From Lachnospiraceae bacterium (GTDB lineage: Bacteria; Bacillota_A; Clostridia; Lachnospirales; Lachnospiraceae): a stretch of 45,248 nt of DNA. Every line of letters begins with the position of its first letter. Within the stretch, counting starts at the first letter, position 1. The translations under genes and the position numbers were made by a program. The stretch is from the NCBI GenBank assembly GCA_009774465.1, contig VSNT01000012.1, positions 1 through 45,248 on the forward strand. The letters are read 5' to 3'. The notes beneath the pieces are model-generated. The model made no database searches and had not been told where the DNA came from. It was given only the letters and a program-made list of their open reading frames with translations. This document shows positions 31,648 through 40,681 of the stretch, piece by piece.

Positions 31648-33737
31648 AACTCATTCTCCTCAATAATGGCAAGATTCCACGGGGATATAGTAATGCTCTC
31701 CCCCTCTTCCACTCTGTTTCCGGTAAGCAGGTTAGTGCCCTCCTGAAATTCATGGATGATTTTTCGTTCTTTTTCCGAATAATTAAAATAATACCATACC
31801 ATTTTTCCAAAATCATTTCTTCCTTTACGGATAATAACCGGAAGTTCTTTTTCTGAGAAATTAGTCTTCTTTTTGAAATTGATGCCTGCGTCTGTCAACG
31901 CTCTGTCAAGGATTTCAGATAAAACCTGTTCATCCGTCATACAGCCAATATAGTAGGCTTTTCCCTTTCCATAACTGTTTTTCGTAACAGCGCTGTAGCC
32001 TTTCCAGTTATAATGCTCATAATATACAAGCGTATCTGCTCCTTCCGGAATCAGAAGTTCCATAAATACCTTTGCTTCTTTACCGGCTAAAACTTCATCT
32101 GCGCTGTTTTCATCAACATTCTTGCAGTTCACACTCTCTGCTGCATCGCCGCCTATAAGCTCCCCGGAAAGCATAACATTTTTCGGGAATGTAAACTGAT
32201 GGTACTTAATTCCAAAACAATGACGCAGTATATGGGGCTGAATTTCATGGCTGATCTTCACGTTTTCATTTGCAAAACCGGTTTTAAAGGTTGCCGCCAG
32301 CACGCCTCCCTCCTGCACATACTCTGTCAGCCGGTGCAGCAGTTCATCACTTGCCGCATAAAGGGCTGGCACAACAATCATTTTATACTGGCTTAAATTT
32401 TCAGACTCGGGCCAGATAAAATCGCACTCCACGTTCATTTGATACAAAGTATCGTACATCCAGCGCACCACATCATTGTAGCTGACTTGTCCGTTATCTG
32501 ATGCCATCGCATCTATGCCAAACCATTTAAGAGCAGTTAATGCCTCATTGCTGACCAGCACTGCCACTTCATTTTGTTTTTTCAAGTTAACCAGATGGCT
32601 TCCAATTTCCTGAAATTCTTTTCCAATCCTGCATGCTTCCAGGTAGGTTTCATTTTCCTGAAAATCATGGCTTAAAAGTCCCTTCCAATAGCTTTCCACC
32701 GCATTGTGAATAGAATGCCAGTGCCAATACATCACACTGTTACTCCCGGAAGCAATATGGCTGTAGGCCTGCAGGCGAAGCTGTCCCTTATAAGGCGTCC
32801 AGCCCGGAAACCCCTGCGCCTGCGTCTCTAAAATCAGGTAATTGTCCTGCTTTAAAGACCGTATTAAATCTCCTCCAAAGGCAATTTCAATCCCTGTAAG
32901 CTCATCCTGAGTGGGATGGTAAATATCCGCCCCCGCTATGGTAAGGCACTTTGCTGTTTTGTACTGGTCAATATCCGGCTGCACTCCCCAGGAATACCCT
33001 TTCCATGCAAAATCCAAATTGTGGGTGATAAACTGATGCTCTTTGCGGTACTCATTTACAATTCCCGCCTGCCAGCTTAAAAATTCTGCTGCCAAAGATC
33101 TCTGAAATTTTTCAAATTCCGCTCCCAGACTTCCGTTAATGGTTCCTCTCACATCCGGAAAATCCTCCCATGCATCAATGCGGTTGCTCCAGTAATCCAG
33201 TCCAAATTCTGCATTCATGGCATTTAAATCATCATGAAATTTTCTGCGAAGATACTTCACAAACCGCTCCTGCACGTTTTTTCCGGCGGTTCCATAATAT
33301 TTGGTTTCATTATCAAGCTGATAGCCGATCACACACTTTTTATCCGCCACTCGTTTCATCAATTCTCTGATAATCCGTTCCGCATAGTAAAGATAAGCAG
33401 GATTGGTGATATCCATAATCTGTCTCGCGCCATAGATTCCCTGCCCCTTTATGGTAGTTGCCAATACATCCGGATGGGACTTTACCATCCATGCAGGAAT
33501 TGCATAAGTGGGCGTCCCAACAATTACCCCGATTCCTGCCTCCTCCATCTTACAAAGCACTCTCTCCACATGGGAAAAATCAAACACTCCCTCCTGAGGC
33601 TCACAGGTGCTCCAGGTGGATTCTGCAATACGAACTGTATTGATTCCCGCCTTTTTCATCAAAGTAATATCCTCATCAAGCCTTTCGCAGGGCATATATT
33701 CCTCATAATAAGCGGCTCCAAAAAGAAGTTTTTCCAT
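31641..33737 (-). CDS. GH42 beta-galactosidase
   Basis: 698 residues. The N-terminal TIM barrel starts LLFGAAYYEEYMP; the acid/base is E144 in GYQLDNE and the nucleophile E304 in LILETQAQG. The trimerisation domain (ALKWFGIDAM... DFIWPE) and a small C-terminal beta domain follow. It lacks a signal peptide, so it acts in the cytoplasm on imported galactosides. Ribosome site GGAGG. It has a strong promoter with an operator-like palindrome and is the first gene of the run leading to nfo. Confidence 0.93.
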   Translation of the reverse strand: MEKLLFGAAYYEEYMPCERLDEDITLMKKAGINTVRIAESTWSTCEPQEGVFDFSHVERVLCKMEEAGIGVIVGTPTYAIPAWMVKSHPDVLATTIKGQGIYGARQIMDITNPAYLYYAERIIRELMKRVADKKCVIGYQLDNETKYYGTAGKNVQERFVKYLRRKFHDDLNAMNAEFGLDYWSNRIDAWEDFPDVRGTINGSLGAEFEKFQRSLAAEFLSWQAGIVNEYRKEHQFITHNLDFAWKGYSWGVQPDIDQYKTAKCLTIAGADIYHPTQDELTGIEIAFGGDLIRSLKQDNYLILETQAQGFPGWTPYKGQLRLQAYSHIASGSNSVMYWHWHSIHNAVESYWKGLLSHDFQENETYLEACRIGKEFQEIGSHLVNLKKQNEVAVLVSNEALTALKWFGIDAMASDNGQVSYNDVVRWMYDTLYQMNVECDFIWPESENLSQYKMIVVPALYAASDELLHRLTEYVQEGGVLAATFKTGFANENVKISHEIQPHILRHCFGIKYHQFTFPKNVMLSGELIGGDAAESVNCKNVDENSADEVLAGKEAKVFMELLIPEGADTLVYYEHYNWKGYSAVTKNSYGKGKAYYIGCMTDEQVLSEILDRALTDAGINFKKKTNFSEKELPVIIRKGRNDFGKMVWYYFNYSEKERKIIHEFQEGTNLLTGNRVEEGESITISPWNLAIIEENELC

Positions 33738-33778
33738 TTACAATCTGCCTCCAATTTTTTGATAACAACACTGCTTCT

Positions 33779-33807
33779 ATTATATGATGAGATTCTCACT
33801 TTTACAA
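33779..33807 (-). promoter_or_regulatory. GH42 promoter with spacer palindrome
   Basis: TTGTAA (33802-33807), 17-base spacer, TATAAT (33779-33784). The spacer contains the palindrome TGAGAATCTCA (33788-33798), a likely repressor site. Confidence 0.75.
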
Positions 33808-33818
33808 TTGCCAAAAAA

Positions 33819-33852
33819 GCAGCACTTGGTGGAAGTTTCCACCAGGTGCTGC
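33819..33852. terminator. Strong bidirectional terminator
   Basis: A 16-bp stem (GCAGCACTTGGTGGAA with TTCCACCAGGTGCTGC, one G-U) flanked by six A on one side and CTTTTT on the other. It ends the ferritin-like transcript. Confidence 0.9.
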
Positions 33853-33911
33853 CTTTTTATATTGCATCTGTCTGCCATATCAAACTTTTCAGACCAACCT
33901 GCAAAAGCATA

Positions 33912-34460
33912 TTATATTTCATTCAACAATGCCTGCAATATCATAATATGGTACTCTTCGTCCATGATAATTCTGTCTAATACTGCATTAATACATTCAT
34001 CCTTTATTATTCTCATATGAGCCCGGTATTGATTAATTGCTGCTGTCTCGGCTTCTATGTCCGCCCGCAGCATATTTTCCAGTTTATCCGGTATATCCAG
34101 ACAGGAGGGCGTCCACATTTTCTGTCTTCCGCCTTGGGAAACCGCCACAAAGCTTACATCTCCTCCAAGTAAAAAAATCATCTGGCCAAGCTTCTGCAAA
34201 TGAATCATTTCCGCCATCGCCATTCCCAAAATTGACTTTGCTATGGGACATCTGGCGCATGATAAACGGTTTTCATTATTGATATACTGGGTAATTGCCG
34301 ACATCTCAGATGTGGCTCCGCAGTAGTCATTGCTGAGTAAGTTTGCATACATTAGATTTTGAGCTTTTACTTTTGTTTCAGGGTAGGGGTAATCCACCAT
34401 AATCGGTTTTACATTGTCAAATCCGCAGGAATTAGATAAAGAATCTGCCGGCATTTCCAT
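33912..34460 (-). CDS. Ferritin-like diiron-domain protein
   Basis: 182 residues. Four helices carry diiron-type residues: GATSEMSAITQYI, MAMAEMIHLQKLG (ExxH), IEAETAAINQYRAH and MDEEYHIMIL (ExxH). Extra N-terminal and LSCARCPIAKS cysteines are unusual for ferritin-like proteins. It may handle iron, peroxide or manganese; it resembles manganese-catalase/CotJC-like folds only loosely. The ATG overlaps the upstream stop by one base (TGATG), so the two genes are coupled. Confidence 0.72.
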   Translation of the reverse strand: MEMPADSLSNSCGFDNVKPIMVDYPYPETKVKAQNLMYANLLSNDYCGATSEMSAITQYINNENRLSCARCPIAKSILGMAMAEMIHLQKLGQMIFLLGGDVSFVAVSQGGRQKMWTPSCLDIPDKLENMLRADIEAETAAINQYRAHMRIIKDECINAVLDRIIMDEEYHIMILQALLNEI

Positions 34461-34840
34461 CACATTCCCATATCGCTGCAGCCACAGTTTACAGCATAAT
34501 CACAATCCACAGAGGCTTTACCCACTTCCGCCCTTGCACCAAAGATAACAGGTACTTCAACCCGCAGTTTCTGACTGATGGTAAATTTGCATACATCATT
34601 TGATTTCCCTGAACAACTGTCACAGCCGGATGATATAATTGCTTTGCCTAAACACTGGGTTTTTGCATTACCTGCTTCCCCAAAAGTTTTGATTGTCACA
34701 GGAATACACACATTGACATCCTGATAGCCAACTGCTGAACAGCCTACCCTGTCCATTTCCTTTTTTGCTGCTCTATCCATTTCTTCATACATAATTTCGC
34801 CCATTCCAAGTCCCATTCCCATTTCCATTTCGTTATCCAC
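34460..34840 (-). CDS. Cys-rich protein of unknown function
   Basis: 126 residues from a GTG at 34840 chosen for its AAAGGAGAG site; longer in-frame starts up to 34915 lack one. The N-terminus is Met/Glu-rich (NEMEMGMGLGMGEIM). The core VNVCIPVTIKTFGEAG, then CLGKAIISSGCDSC and FTISQKLRVEVPVIFGA contains nine or more cysteines. I recognise it as a recurrent partner of ferritin-like proteins in Clostridia but not as a named family. The beta-rich FTISQKLRVEVP pattern resembles envelope or spore-surface proteins; that is inference only. Confidence 0.6.
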   Translation of the reverse strand: MDNEMEMGMGLGMGEIMYEEMDRAAKKEMDRVGCSAVGYQDVNVCIPVTIKTFGEAGNAKTQCLGKAIISSGCDSCSGKSNDVCKFTISQKLRVEVPVIFGARAEVGKASVDCDYAVNCGCSDMGM

Positions 34841-34919
34841 GCTACTCTCCTTTCTAATTTCCGTCTTATCGATAAATTTTAAGAACATAATGGAATTCTT
34901 CATATTTGATCTCATTTAC

Positions 34920-34945
34920 AGTATATGAAGCTTACCTGAAATCGT
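34920..34945 (-). promoter_or_regulatory. Possible sporulation-type promoter for the Cys-rich/ferritin-like pair
   Basis: CATATACT (34920-34927) with AC 16 bases upstream (34944-34945) fits the loose sigma-K/E pattern. No vegetative -35 is seen. Weak evidence. Confidence 0.3.
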
Positions 34946-34992
34946 GCCATTTTATTGTATTATTTTAGAAAACAGCGATTAAATACACTTCC

Positions 34993-35205
34993 TTAATATT
35001 CTTTTTCCATGCTGTCTATTCCGTACATTTCCATAAAGATCTCCAAATCTTTTTTGCTGCGGATAAGCGTTATCTCCTCAAATTTACCAGTATGTATGTT
35101 TTTAAATCCGGCTACCTGCTCTCCATTACAGATACTGCACTTTAATACCGGACGCAAGGTTTCCCTGTCATATTCCTTTTTTAACGTCTTCTTTTTTCCA
35201 AACAT
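34993..35205 (-). CDS. Small conserved clostridial protein of unknown function
   Basis: 70 residues: basic N-terminus MFGKKKTLKKEYDRE, then RPVLKCSICNGEQVAGFKNIHTGKFEEITLIRSKKDLEIF. Similar short proteins with the xxSICxGEQVAGFKxIHTGKF core recur in Clostridia, always uncharacterised. Start 35205 is supported by AGGTGA just upstream; an in-frame start at 35247 has no site. It has a promoter of its own. Confidence 0.68.
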   Translation of the reverse strand: MFGKKKTLKKEYDRETLRPVLKCSICNGEQVAGFKNIHTGKFEEITLIRSKKDLEIFMEMYGIDSMEKEY

Positions 35206-35259
35206 AAATTCACCTGCCTGTCGTATAATCTGCATTTCCTGTTTCATTTGCCTTATGGA

Positions 35260-35288
35260 AATATATTAACATATTTTACTCAAAACAA
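35260..35288 (-). promoter_or_regulatory. Promoter of the 70-residue protein gene
   Basis: TTGTTT (35283-35288), 17-base spacer, TATATT (35260-35265), back-to-back with the rightward promoter at 35303-35331. Confidence 0.6.
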
Positions 35289-35302
35289 TAACCTTCCGCT
35301 TC

Positions 35303-35331
35303 TTGCATCCTGCTTTTTCCCATGCTATACT
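35303..35331 (+). promoter_or_regulatory. Promoter of the secreted His/Cys-rich protein gene
   Basis: TTGCAT (35303-35308), 17-base spacer, TATACT (35326-35331) with an extended TGC before the -10. Confidence 0.75.
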
Positions 35332-35368
35332 GATTTTAATATGATACACTTGAAAGGAGGGAAGCTGC

Positions 35369-35647
35369 ATGTATTTTAAAAAGCTGCTTGCTGGCATCGC
35401 AACTGCTGCACTGGTATCATGTATCTTTGTTTTACCGGTTTCGGCACACGGACATCATGGCCATTACAACCAGACTGCATCACAAACCGAATGTCCAGTC
35501 TGCACTTTTGATGGATGTACGGAAGAAGGACTGCATACACATGATGGCTGCTATTACTGTGGATATGACCACGAAGATGGCTATTGCGACGGTTCCTGTG
35601 CTGCGGTTTCACGCCGGGGACATGGCAGACATCACTGTCGTTACTAA
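35369..35647 (+). CDS. Small secreted His/Cys-rich protein
   Basis: 92 residues: a Sec signal peptide (KKLLAGIATAALVSCIFVLPVSA, cleavage probably after VSA) and a mature part of about 65 residues with 8 Cys and 12 His (GHHGHY, CPVCTFDGC, CYYCGYDHEDGYC, HGRHHCRY). Paired CxxC and HH motifs suggest zinc or copper binding outside the cell. Ribosome site AAAGGAGGG. Ends at a strong terminator. Confidence 0.8.
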   Translation: MYFKKLLAGIATAALVSCIFVLPVSAHGHHGHYNQTASQTECPVCTFDGCTEEGLHTHDGCYYCGYDHEDGYCDGSCAAVSRRGHGRHHCRY

Positions 35648-35677
35648 TTCTTTCATTATCTTACATTAAAAACAACG

Positions 35678-35700
35678 GATGCCACGCTACGCGTGGCATC
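35678..35700. terminator. Bidirectional terminator
   Basis: GATGCCACGC-TAC-GCGTGGCATC, 10-bp stem, followed rightward by TTTATTTT and leftward by a T-rich tract. It separates the secreted protein gene from the convergent MutS-like gene. Confidence 0.85.
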
Positions 35701-35706
35701 TTTATT

Positions 35707-37413
35707 TTAATTATGTTCTGAAAGGCCTGTGCTATTTCCTGATACCAGCATTTCATAGGTCACACCATATTTCTTTGCAATGTCACTGGCATAAGACATA
35801 CCTTCCGGCGGTGCAACTTCCACTTTAAAAGAGCGGCTGCCGCCTTCTGATTTTACAATAAGGGAAGCCGCCTTTTCTTCCCTGTCGAAACGATTTATTT
35901 CTTCTATATCATATGCAAGTTTATGCATGTGAGTGTTATAGATCGTGCGTACGCCTTTGGTGAGAATTGCCTTTACCGAATCCTTTGCGATAAAATACCC
36001 TTCCTCAAAAGAAGTGGTAGAAAAGGTTTCGTTAAGCAGTAAAAGGCTGCTTTTGGTACAACAGGAATAAATTTCCCGAAAACGCCTGCATTCTTCACCC
36101 AAACGTCCAAGGTCCATTGTTTTGTCCTCGTCTGCCGGAAAATGGGTATAAATACAGTCAACCGGATGAAAGGAAAAGGAATCTCCCGGAATATAAATTC
36201 CTCCCTGGGCAAGCACAAACAAAAGGCCTATCGCCTGGGTAATGGTTGTTTTTCCGCCTCTGTTTGCACCTGTTAAAATATATACAAGGTGCTGAACGTC
36301 AAAATCCAGATCATTGGTAACGATTGTTTCCTGTTCCTTTAAAGCCACCGCTGCCAGCTTCAGATTGTAAATTCCCCTTGCACGCATCCTCCTTTCTTTC
36401 GCCGCTTCCTGTGCCAGCGTGCCTTTGCAAAAATGCATTCCCTTCCCGCTTAATGCCTCTATGTATTCCGCAAAACGAACGTAATAAATAAATTCCGGCA
36501 TTAAATCGGTAATGTCCGTAATGGTCACTGAAACGTATTTGTTTAGCATATTTCTCAGCTTTTTCACAACAACGGACAACATCTGATCCGTAATACGATT
36601 CATATATCTTGGAATATCTTCCAGCATATTGCCTTCAGGAACAGAGGCAACACCCTTTCGGGAAAAGAAATCCTGCTTTTTGGAACCATTTGTTGCAAAG
36701 GGATGATACTTATAATCCTCCTCCCATTCCGTACCGGACTGAATATGATCCTTCATTGCAATTTTTTCACAGAAATTTCCAATGATATTTGACCTTGTAA
36801 AGTATTTATTATTAATGGAAATCAACCCAATTCCAGCCGCTTCAAAACGCTCATTTAAATTGATTCCCACCGTAACACTCTTTAAATCCGAAGTGGTCGC
36901 TTTTAGAGCCTTAATATCCTTCTGCAGTTCGCTAAATCCATTATCCTGATAAAGCGCACTTACATATTCCTTTAAGTTAAGCAGCCCCTCCGAGTGAATA
37001 TCCGCATCGGACAGGCTTTTATAAATGGCCTCCACACAATGAATATAATCTTTCAGTTCATCCAGCCGATGCATCAGATCCCACACACTTGCAGATTCTT
37101 CATATTTCTTATTTATACTTCCATAATCCCGTAAAAAATTAATCTTATCCAGAATTTTCAACATTTCATCCCGCATAAGGTGATTATTACAAATGTCCGA
37201 AAAAACATCGCTCCGGTACCGGGTTACTTCAGGATCATCCGTCATTTTAGAAAGAATTGACAAAAACAGCGTCTGCTCTGCCTTTTTATCTGTTATCTGT
37301 TCACAGATAACAGGCAGCCCCAAATCATGAACCGTCACCTCGGACAGCTTCTTATAATCGGGATTACACTCGGGCGGACATAACAAACTGATTGTCTCAT
37401 TCTTTTTATTCAT
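35707..37413 (-). CDS. MutS-like ATPase without mismatch-recognition domain
   Basis: 568 residues. A helical lever/clamp region (about 40-340) precedes a MutS domain V ATPase: Walker A TGANRGGKTT (381-390), LLLNETFSTTS as Walker B, and THMHKLA. There is no mismatch-binding domain I and no Smr domain, so it is neither MutS1 nor MutS2. Start 37413 follows GGAGG with 7-base spacing. It lies 22 bases after fabT, at the end of the fatty-acid operon, without obvious functional link. Confidence 0.83.
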   Translation of the reverse strand: MNKKNETISLLCPPECNPDYKKLSEVTVHDLGLPVICEQITDKKAEQTLFLSILSKMTDDPEVTRYRSDVFSDICNNHLMRDEMLKILDKINFLRDYGSINKKYEESASVWDLMHRLDELKDYIHCVEAIYKSLSDADIHSEGLLNLKEYVSALYQDNGFSELQKDIKALKATTSDLKSVTVGINLNERFEAAGIGLISINNKYFTRSNIIGNFCEKIAMKDHIQSGTEWEEDYKYHPFATNGSKKQDFFSRKGVASVPEGNMLEDIPRYMNRITDQMLSVVVKKLRNMLNKYVSVTITDITDLMPEFIYYVRFAEYIEALSGKGMHFCKGTLAQEAAKERRMRARGIYNLKLAAVALKEQETIVTNDLDFDVQHLVYILTGANRGGKTTITQAIGLLFVLAQGGIYIPGDSFSFHPVDCIYTHFPADEDKTMDLGRLGEECRRFREIYSCCTKSSLLLLNETFSTTSFEEGYFIAKDSVKAILTKGVRTIYNTHMHKLAYDIEEINRFDREEKAASLIVKSEGGSRSFKVEVAPPEGMSYASDIAKKYGVTYEMLVSGNSTGLSEHN

Positions 37414-37435
37414 AACGATTCCTCCTTCATTCAGG

Positions 37436-37912
37436 CTATTCGCTCTGATTGTCTTTGCCATCGGAAGTTACATTTTTCCTGTGTTCGGAAAAGTAATCCG
37501 CCAATCCTCCTAATGATTCAAGGAGAATTCTGGTTTCCTGTTCATCAAACTGTGCCATTGCCGCTTTCACCATTTCTTCATGAAATTTCTGATGATGCTC
37601 ATCGGCTCTGATTCCCTTTTCCGTCAGGGAAAGCAGTACCAGCCTTTTATCCTCATCACTCCGCTCCCGTAATACATATTGATTTCTGGTGAGCCTGTCA
37701 ATTGATTTCGTCAAAGTCCCCATTGTGACGGACAGCTTTTTGGCAATCACAGAACTTGGCCTGGGTTCTCCTCTTCCAATTGCTTCAATTACATGCATAT
37801 CATTGATAGTAATATCTTCAAACTCGCCTGTAATCAGCGCTTCTTCCTCAATATGCATAATGTCCCTGAACAATTTGACCAGCAATGTATTTAATACCTT
37901 ATCAAGCTCCAT
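37436..37912 (-). CDS. fabT: MarR-family regulator, FabT-like
   Basis: 158 residues. The winged helix reads RPSSVIAKKLSVTMGTLTKSIDRLTRNQYVLRERSDEDKRLVLLSLTEKG, typical MarR. The N-terminal LDKVLNTLLVKLFRDIMHIEE and location in the fab operon indicate FabT, which represses fab genes when bound to acyl-ACP. Start 37912 follows GGAG by 6 bases; ATG 37924 contributes that site. In streptococci fabT leads the operon; here it is near the end, after fabH. Confidence 0.85.
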   Translation of the reverse strand: MELDKVLNTLLVKLFRDIMHIEEEALITGEFEDITINDMHVIEAIGRGEPRPSSVIAKKLSVTMGTLTKSIDRLTRNQYVLRERSDEDKRLVLLSLTEKGIRADEHHQKFHEEMVKAAMAQFDEQETRILLESLGGLADYFSEHRKNVTSDGKDNQSE

Positions 37913-37940
37913 TTTAATCTCCATTCCGAAGCGTTTGCTC

Positions 37941-38903
37941 TTACCATGAAAGAACTGCCGCTCCCCAGGTAAGTCCTGCTCCGAATCCTGCCAGAACAAT
38001 AATATCTCCCCGCTCAAGCTTTCCTTCCTTATTTACAAAATCCAGCAAAATGGGAACACTTCCTGCTGAAATATTACCACATTCCTGAAGGTTTGTGGGA
38101 AATTTTTCAATGGACTGGCCTATTTTTTTTGCCACAGCTTCAATGATACGGATATTTGCCTGATGAAGCAGAAAATATTTCACCTGATCAGCAGATATTC
38201 CTGCCTTATCCATTGCCTTCGTAATAGCTGCAGGCACTGTTTTAACAGCAAACTTATAAACTTCCTGTCCATTCATTTTTGTATAATCTGTTTCAAAACC
38301 ATTATTTACATAAGGATTGTTTACCGCTCTGTTATGACAGGTAAGGGCGCCGCCTCTTGCGCCGTCTGAGCCCTGTACCATGCTCATAATGCCGGCATCA
38401 CTGCCTTTTACCACTGCTGCGCCTGCACCGTCGCCAAATAAGACACAGGTACTTCTATCCTTCCAGTCCATCATTTTGGATAACGTTTCAGCCCCCACTA
38501 CCAAAGCAGTGGTAATTATACCAGATTTTATATAAGCCTCTGCAATCGACAAACCAAATAAGAATCCAGCACATGCGGCATTGATATCAAAAGCGGTTGC
38601 ATTTGATGCCTGAATAGCGCTTTGTATCTGGCAGGCTGTGGAAGGGAAGCATAAATCTCCCGAAACGGTTCCCACAATAATCAAATCAATCTCCTCCGCT
38701 CCTACCCCTGCATCTTTCATGGCACGTCTGGCAGCTTCCACAGACATGGAAGTGGTAGTTTCCGTAACTGCAATATGCCTTTTTTCTATACCGGTGCGGC
38801 TTTTTATCCATTCATCCGTGGTATCCACCAGCATTTCCAGCTCCTGGTTTGCAACCACCTTTTCAGGAAGCGCGCTTCCCGTTCCAATTATCCTTGCCGG
38901 CAT
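37941..38903 (-). CDS. fabH: 3-oxoacyl-ACP synthase III
   Basis: 320 residues. Catalytic Cys111 in FDINAACAGF, His in LLHQANIRI and Asn in ECGNISAGSVP complete the Cys-His-Asn triad. FabH condenses acetyl-CoA (or branched acyl-CoA) with malonyl-ACP to start fatty-acid synthesis. AGGAGG lies 7 bases before the ATG. It follows accDA by 41 bases. Confidence 0.95.
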   Translation of the reverse strand: MPARIIGTGSALPEKVVANQELEMLVDTTDEWIKSRTGIEKRHIAVTETTTSMSVEAARRAMKDAGVGAEEIDLIIVGTVSGDLCFPSTACQIQSAIQASNATAFDINAACAGFLFGLSIAEAYIKSGIITTALVVGAETLSKMMDWKDRSTCVLFGDGAGAAVVKGSDAGIMSMVQGSDGARGGALTCHNRAVNNPYVNNGFETDYTKMNGQEVYKFAVKTVPAAITKAMDKAGISADQVKYFLLHQANIRIIEAVAKKIGQSIEKFPTNLQECGNISAGSVPILLDFVNKEGKLERGDIIVLAGFGAGLTWGAAVLSW

Positions 38904-38944
38904 GGCAATTCCTCCTTATTTTCTTTCTGCTGAAACTATTTTAC

Positions 38945-40657
38945 CTAATACTTTCTGAAACGTCTATATCTGTCCCCGGCAATTGTGTCTCCATCCATGT
39001 TATCAAACTTTTTTAAGAACAAAACCATTCGTTCTTTCATAAACCCAACAATGTCTTTCACTGTAGATGCATCTGCACTTCCATATTCAGGAATAATGGT
39101 TTCGATCACTGAAAGACGCTTCAAATCCTCCGCTGTAATTCTCATTACTTCCGCCGCTTCCCTGCTTCGCTTTCCATCCTTCCACAAAATGGAAGCAAAG
39201 CCCTCCGGAGAGAGGATTGCGTAAGTAGAGTTCTCCAGCATCCACACTTCATTGCCCACTGCAAGCCCCAAAGCGCCGCCGCTTCCTCCTTCTCCAATCA
39301 CAATAGAAAGAACAGGTACTTTCAGTGCAGACATTTCAAAAAGATTTCTGGCAATAGCTTCCCCCTGCCCCTTTTCTTCCGCTTCCATTCCCGGATATGC
39401 GCCGGAGGTATTAATAAAGCAGATTACAGGGCGGTGAAATTTTTCCGCCTGCTTCATAAGACGCAGGGCCTTACGGTAGCCTTCCGGCGACGCCATTCCA
39501 TAATTTCTCATGGCACATTCGCCCACACTGTTTCCCTTCTGAATACCGATTGTCGTAACAGGCTGGCCATACAGCCATGCAATGCCTCCCACAACTGCTT
39601 TATCGTCGCCGCTGCTTCTGTCTCCATGAAACTCCATAAAATGGTCAAAAATAAGATTGATATAAGTCAGGGCGGAAGGTCTGTTTATGCTTCTTGCTTC
39701 CTTTACCTTCTCCCAGGCTGTTTTTACAGGCGCTTTTGCCTGCTTTTCTTTACTTACCTCCGTGGGCACAAACTTTTTAATCTCCTCGGTAAATCCGCTA
39801 TAGGTTTCATTTTCCATGGAAATTCTGTGGGAACGCAAAATCTGAAATAAAACCTGTTTTAATTCATCTCTTTCCACCACTTTGTCCACAAAACCATGTT
39901 CCATCTGAAATTCTGCCCGCTGAAAACCTTTTGGAAGCTTTTGCCCAATGGTCTGCTCGATTACCCTTGCCCCTGCAAATCCAATCAGCGCCTCGGGTTC
40001 CGCCAATATAATATCTCCCAGCATGGCAAAGCTGGCCATCACCCCTCCGGTGGTGGGATCCGTCAGCACACTTACATACAAAAGCCCTGCATCAGAATGT
40101 TTCTTAAGGGCCGCCGCAGTTTTTGCCATCTGCATCAGAGAAATGATTCCCTCCTGCATTCTTGCACCTCCGGAACAGCAAAAGAATATCACCGGAAGTT
40201 TTTCTTTGGTTGCCCTCTCAACTGCAAGAGCAATTTTTTCTCCTACCCCATGCCCCATGCTTCCCATAAGGAATCTGGCATCACAAATACCAAGGCAGAC
40301 CTTTTCTCCACAGATTTCTCCCACCCCCACGCTGATGCTTTCATGAAGGCCAGTCTTTTCTTTTATATCTGAAAGTTTTTTCTCATATTCCGGAAAATTT
40401 AATGGATTCGTGCTTTCCACATCCTCAAACCAGGGCGTAAATGTGCCTTTGTCACACACCATATGGATTCTGTTTTTTGTATTAACACGAAAATAACTTC
40501 CGCAGGCTGTACAAATATAGTGATTGACAACTACATCCCTTTTGTTTAATTCCCTGCCGCAGGATGGGCATACAACCTTTTTTTCATCTGATGTTTTTTC
40601 TTTTTTACCAATTCCTTTTATAAGTATGAATTTGTCTTTATAAAATAATTTTGACAT
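38945..40657 (-). CDS. accDA: Acetyl-CoA carboxylase carboxyltransferase, fused beta-alpha subunits (AccDA)
   Basis: 570 residues in one frame. Residues 1-290 are AccD: zinc ribbon Cys30/33/49/52 (CPSCG...CTACG), then FFCCSGGARMQEG and TDPTTGGV. A linker (about 295-320) joins an AccA part that begins AWEKVKEARSINRPSALTYI and includes EFHGDR, NTSGAYPGMEAEE and GEGGSGGALG. Both active-site regions look intact. The enzyme transfers CO2 from carboxybiotin to acetyl-CoA. Fusions like this occur in some Clostridia. AccB and AccC, its normal partners, are not encoded in this operon. Confidence 0.93.
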   Translation of the reverse strand: MSKLFYKDKFILIKGIGKKEKTSDEKKVVCPSCGRELNKRDVVVNHYICTACGSYFRVNTKNRIHMVCDKGTFTPWFEDVESTNPLNFPEYEKKLSDIKEKTGLHESISVGVGEICGEKVCLGICDARFLMGSMGHGVGEKIALAVERATKEKLPVIFFCCSGGARMQEGIISLMQMAKTAAALKKHSDAGLLYVSVLTDPTTGGVMASFAMLGDIILAEPEALIGFAGARVIEQTIGQKLPKGFQRAEFQMEHGFVDKVVERDELKQVLFQILRSHRISMENETYSGFTEEIKKFVPTEVSKEKQAKAPVKTAWEKVKEARSINRPSALTYINLIFDHFMEFHGDRSSGDDKAVVGGIAWLYGQPVTTIGIQKGNSVGECAMRNYGMASPEGYRKALRLMKQAEKFHRPVICFINTSGAYPGMEAEEKGQGEAIARNLFEMSALKVPVLSIVIGEGGSGGALGLAVGNEVWMLENSTYAILSPEGFASILWKDGKRSREAAEVMRITAEDLKRLSVIETIIPEYGSADASTVKDIVGFMKERMVLFLKKFDNMDGDTIAGDRYRRFRKY

Positions 40658-40681
40658 CTCCTGCCTCCAAAAGTTCTTCTT

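Noticed and set aside
33234..33980. Long rightward frame (248 codons) opposite the GH42 gene
   Set aside because: Antisense shadow of a clear GH42 enzyme; no ribosome site and no recognisable domain.
38904..38944. FabT box (AGTTTGA-type palindrome) in the fabH-accDA gap
   Set aside because: Only a partial AGTTTCA half is visible without the second half; not enough to call an operator.
38945..40657. accDA fusion as a sequencing or assembly error
   Set aside because: Both halves are complete, the joining linker is in frame, and the second half lacks its own ribosome site; fusions of this kind are known in Clostridia.
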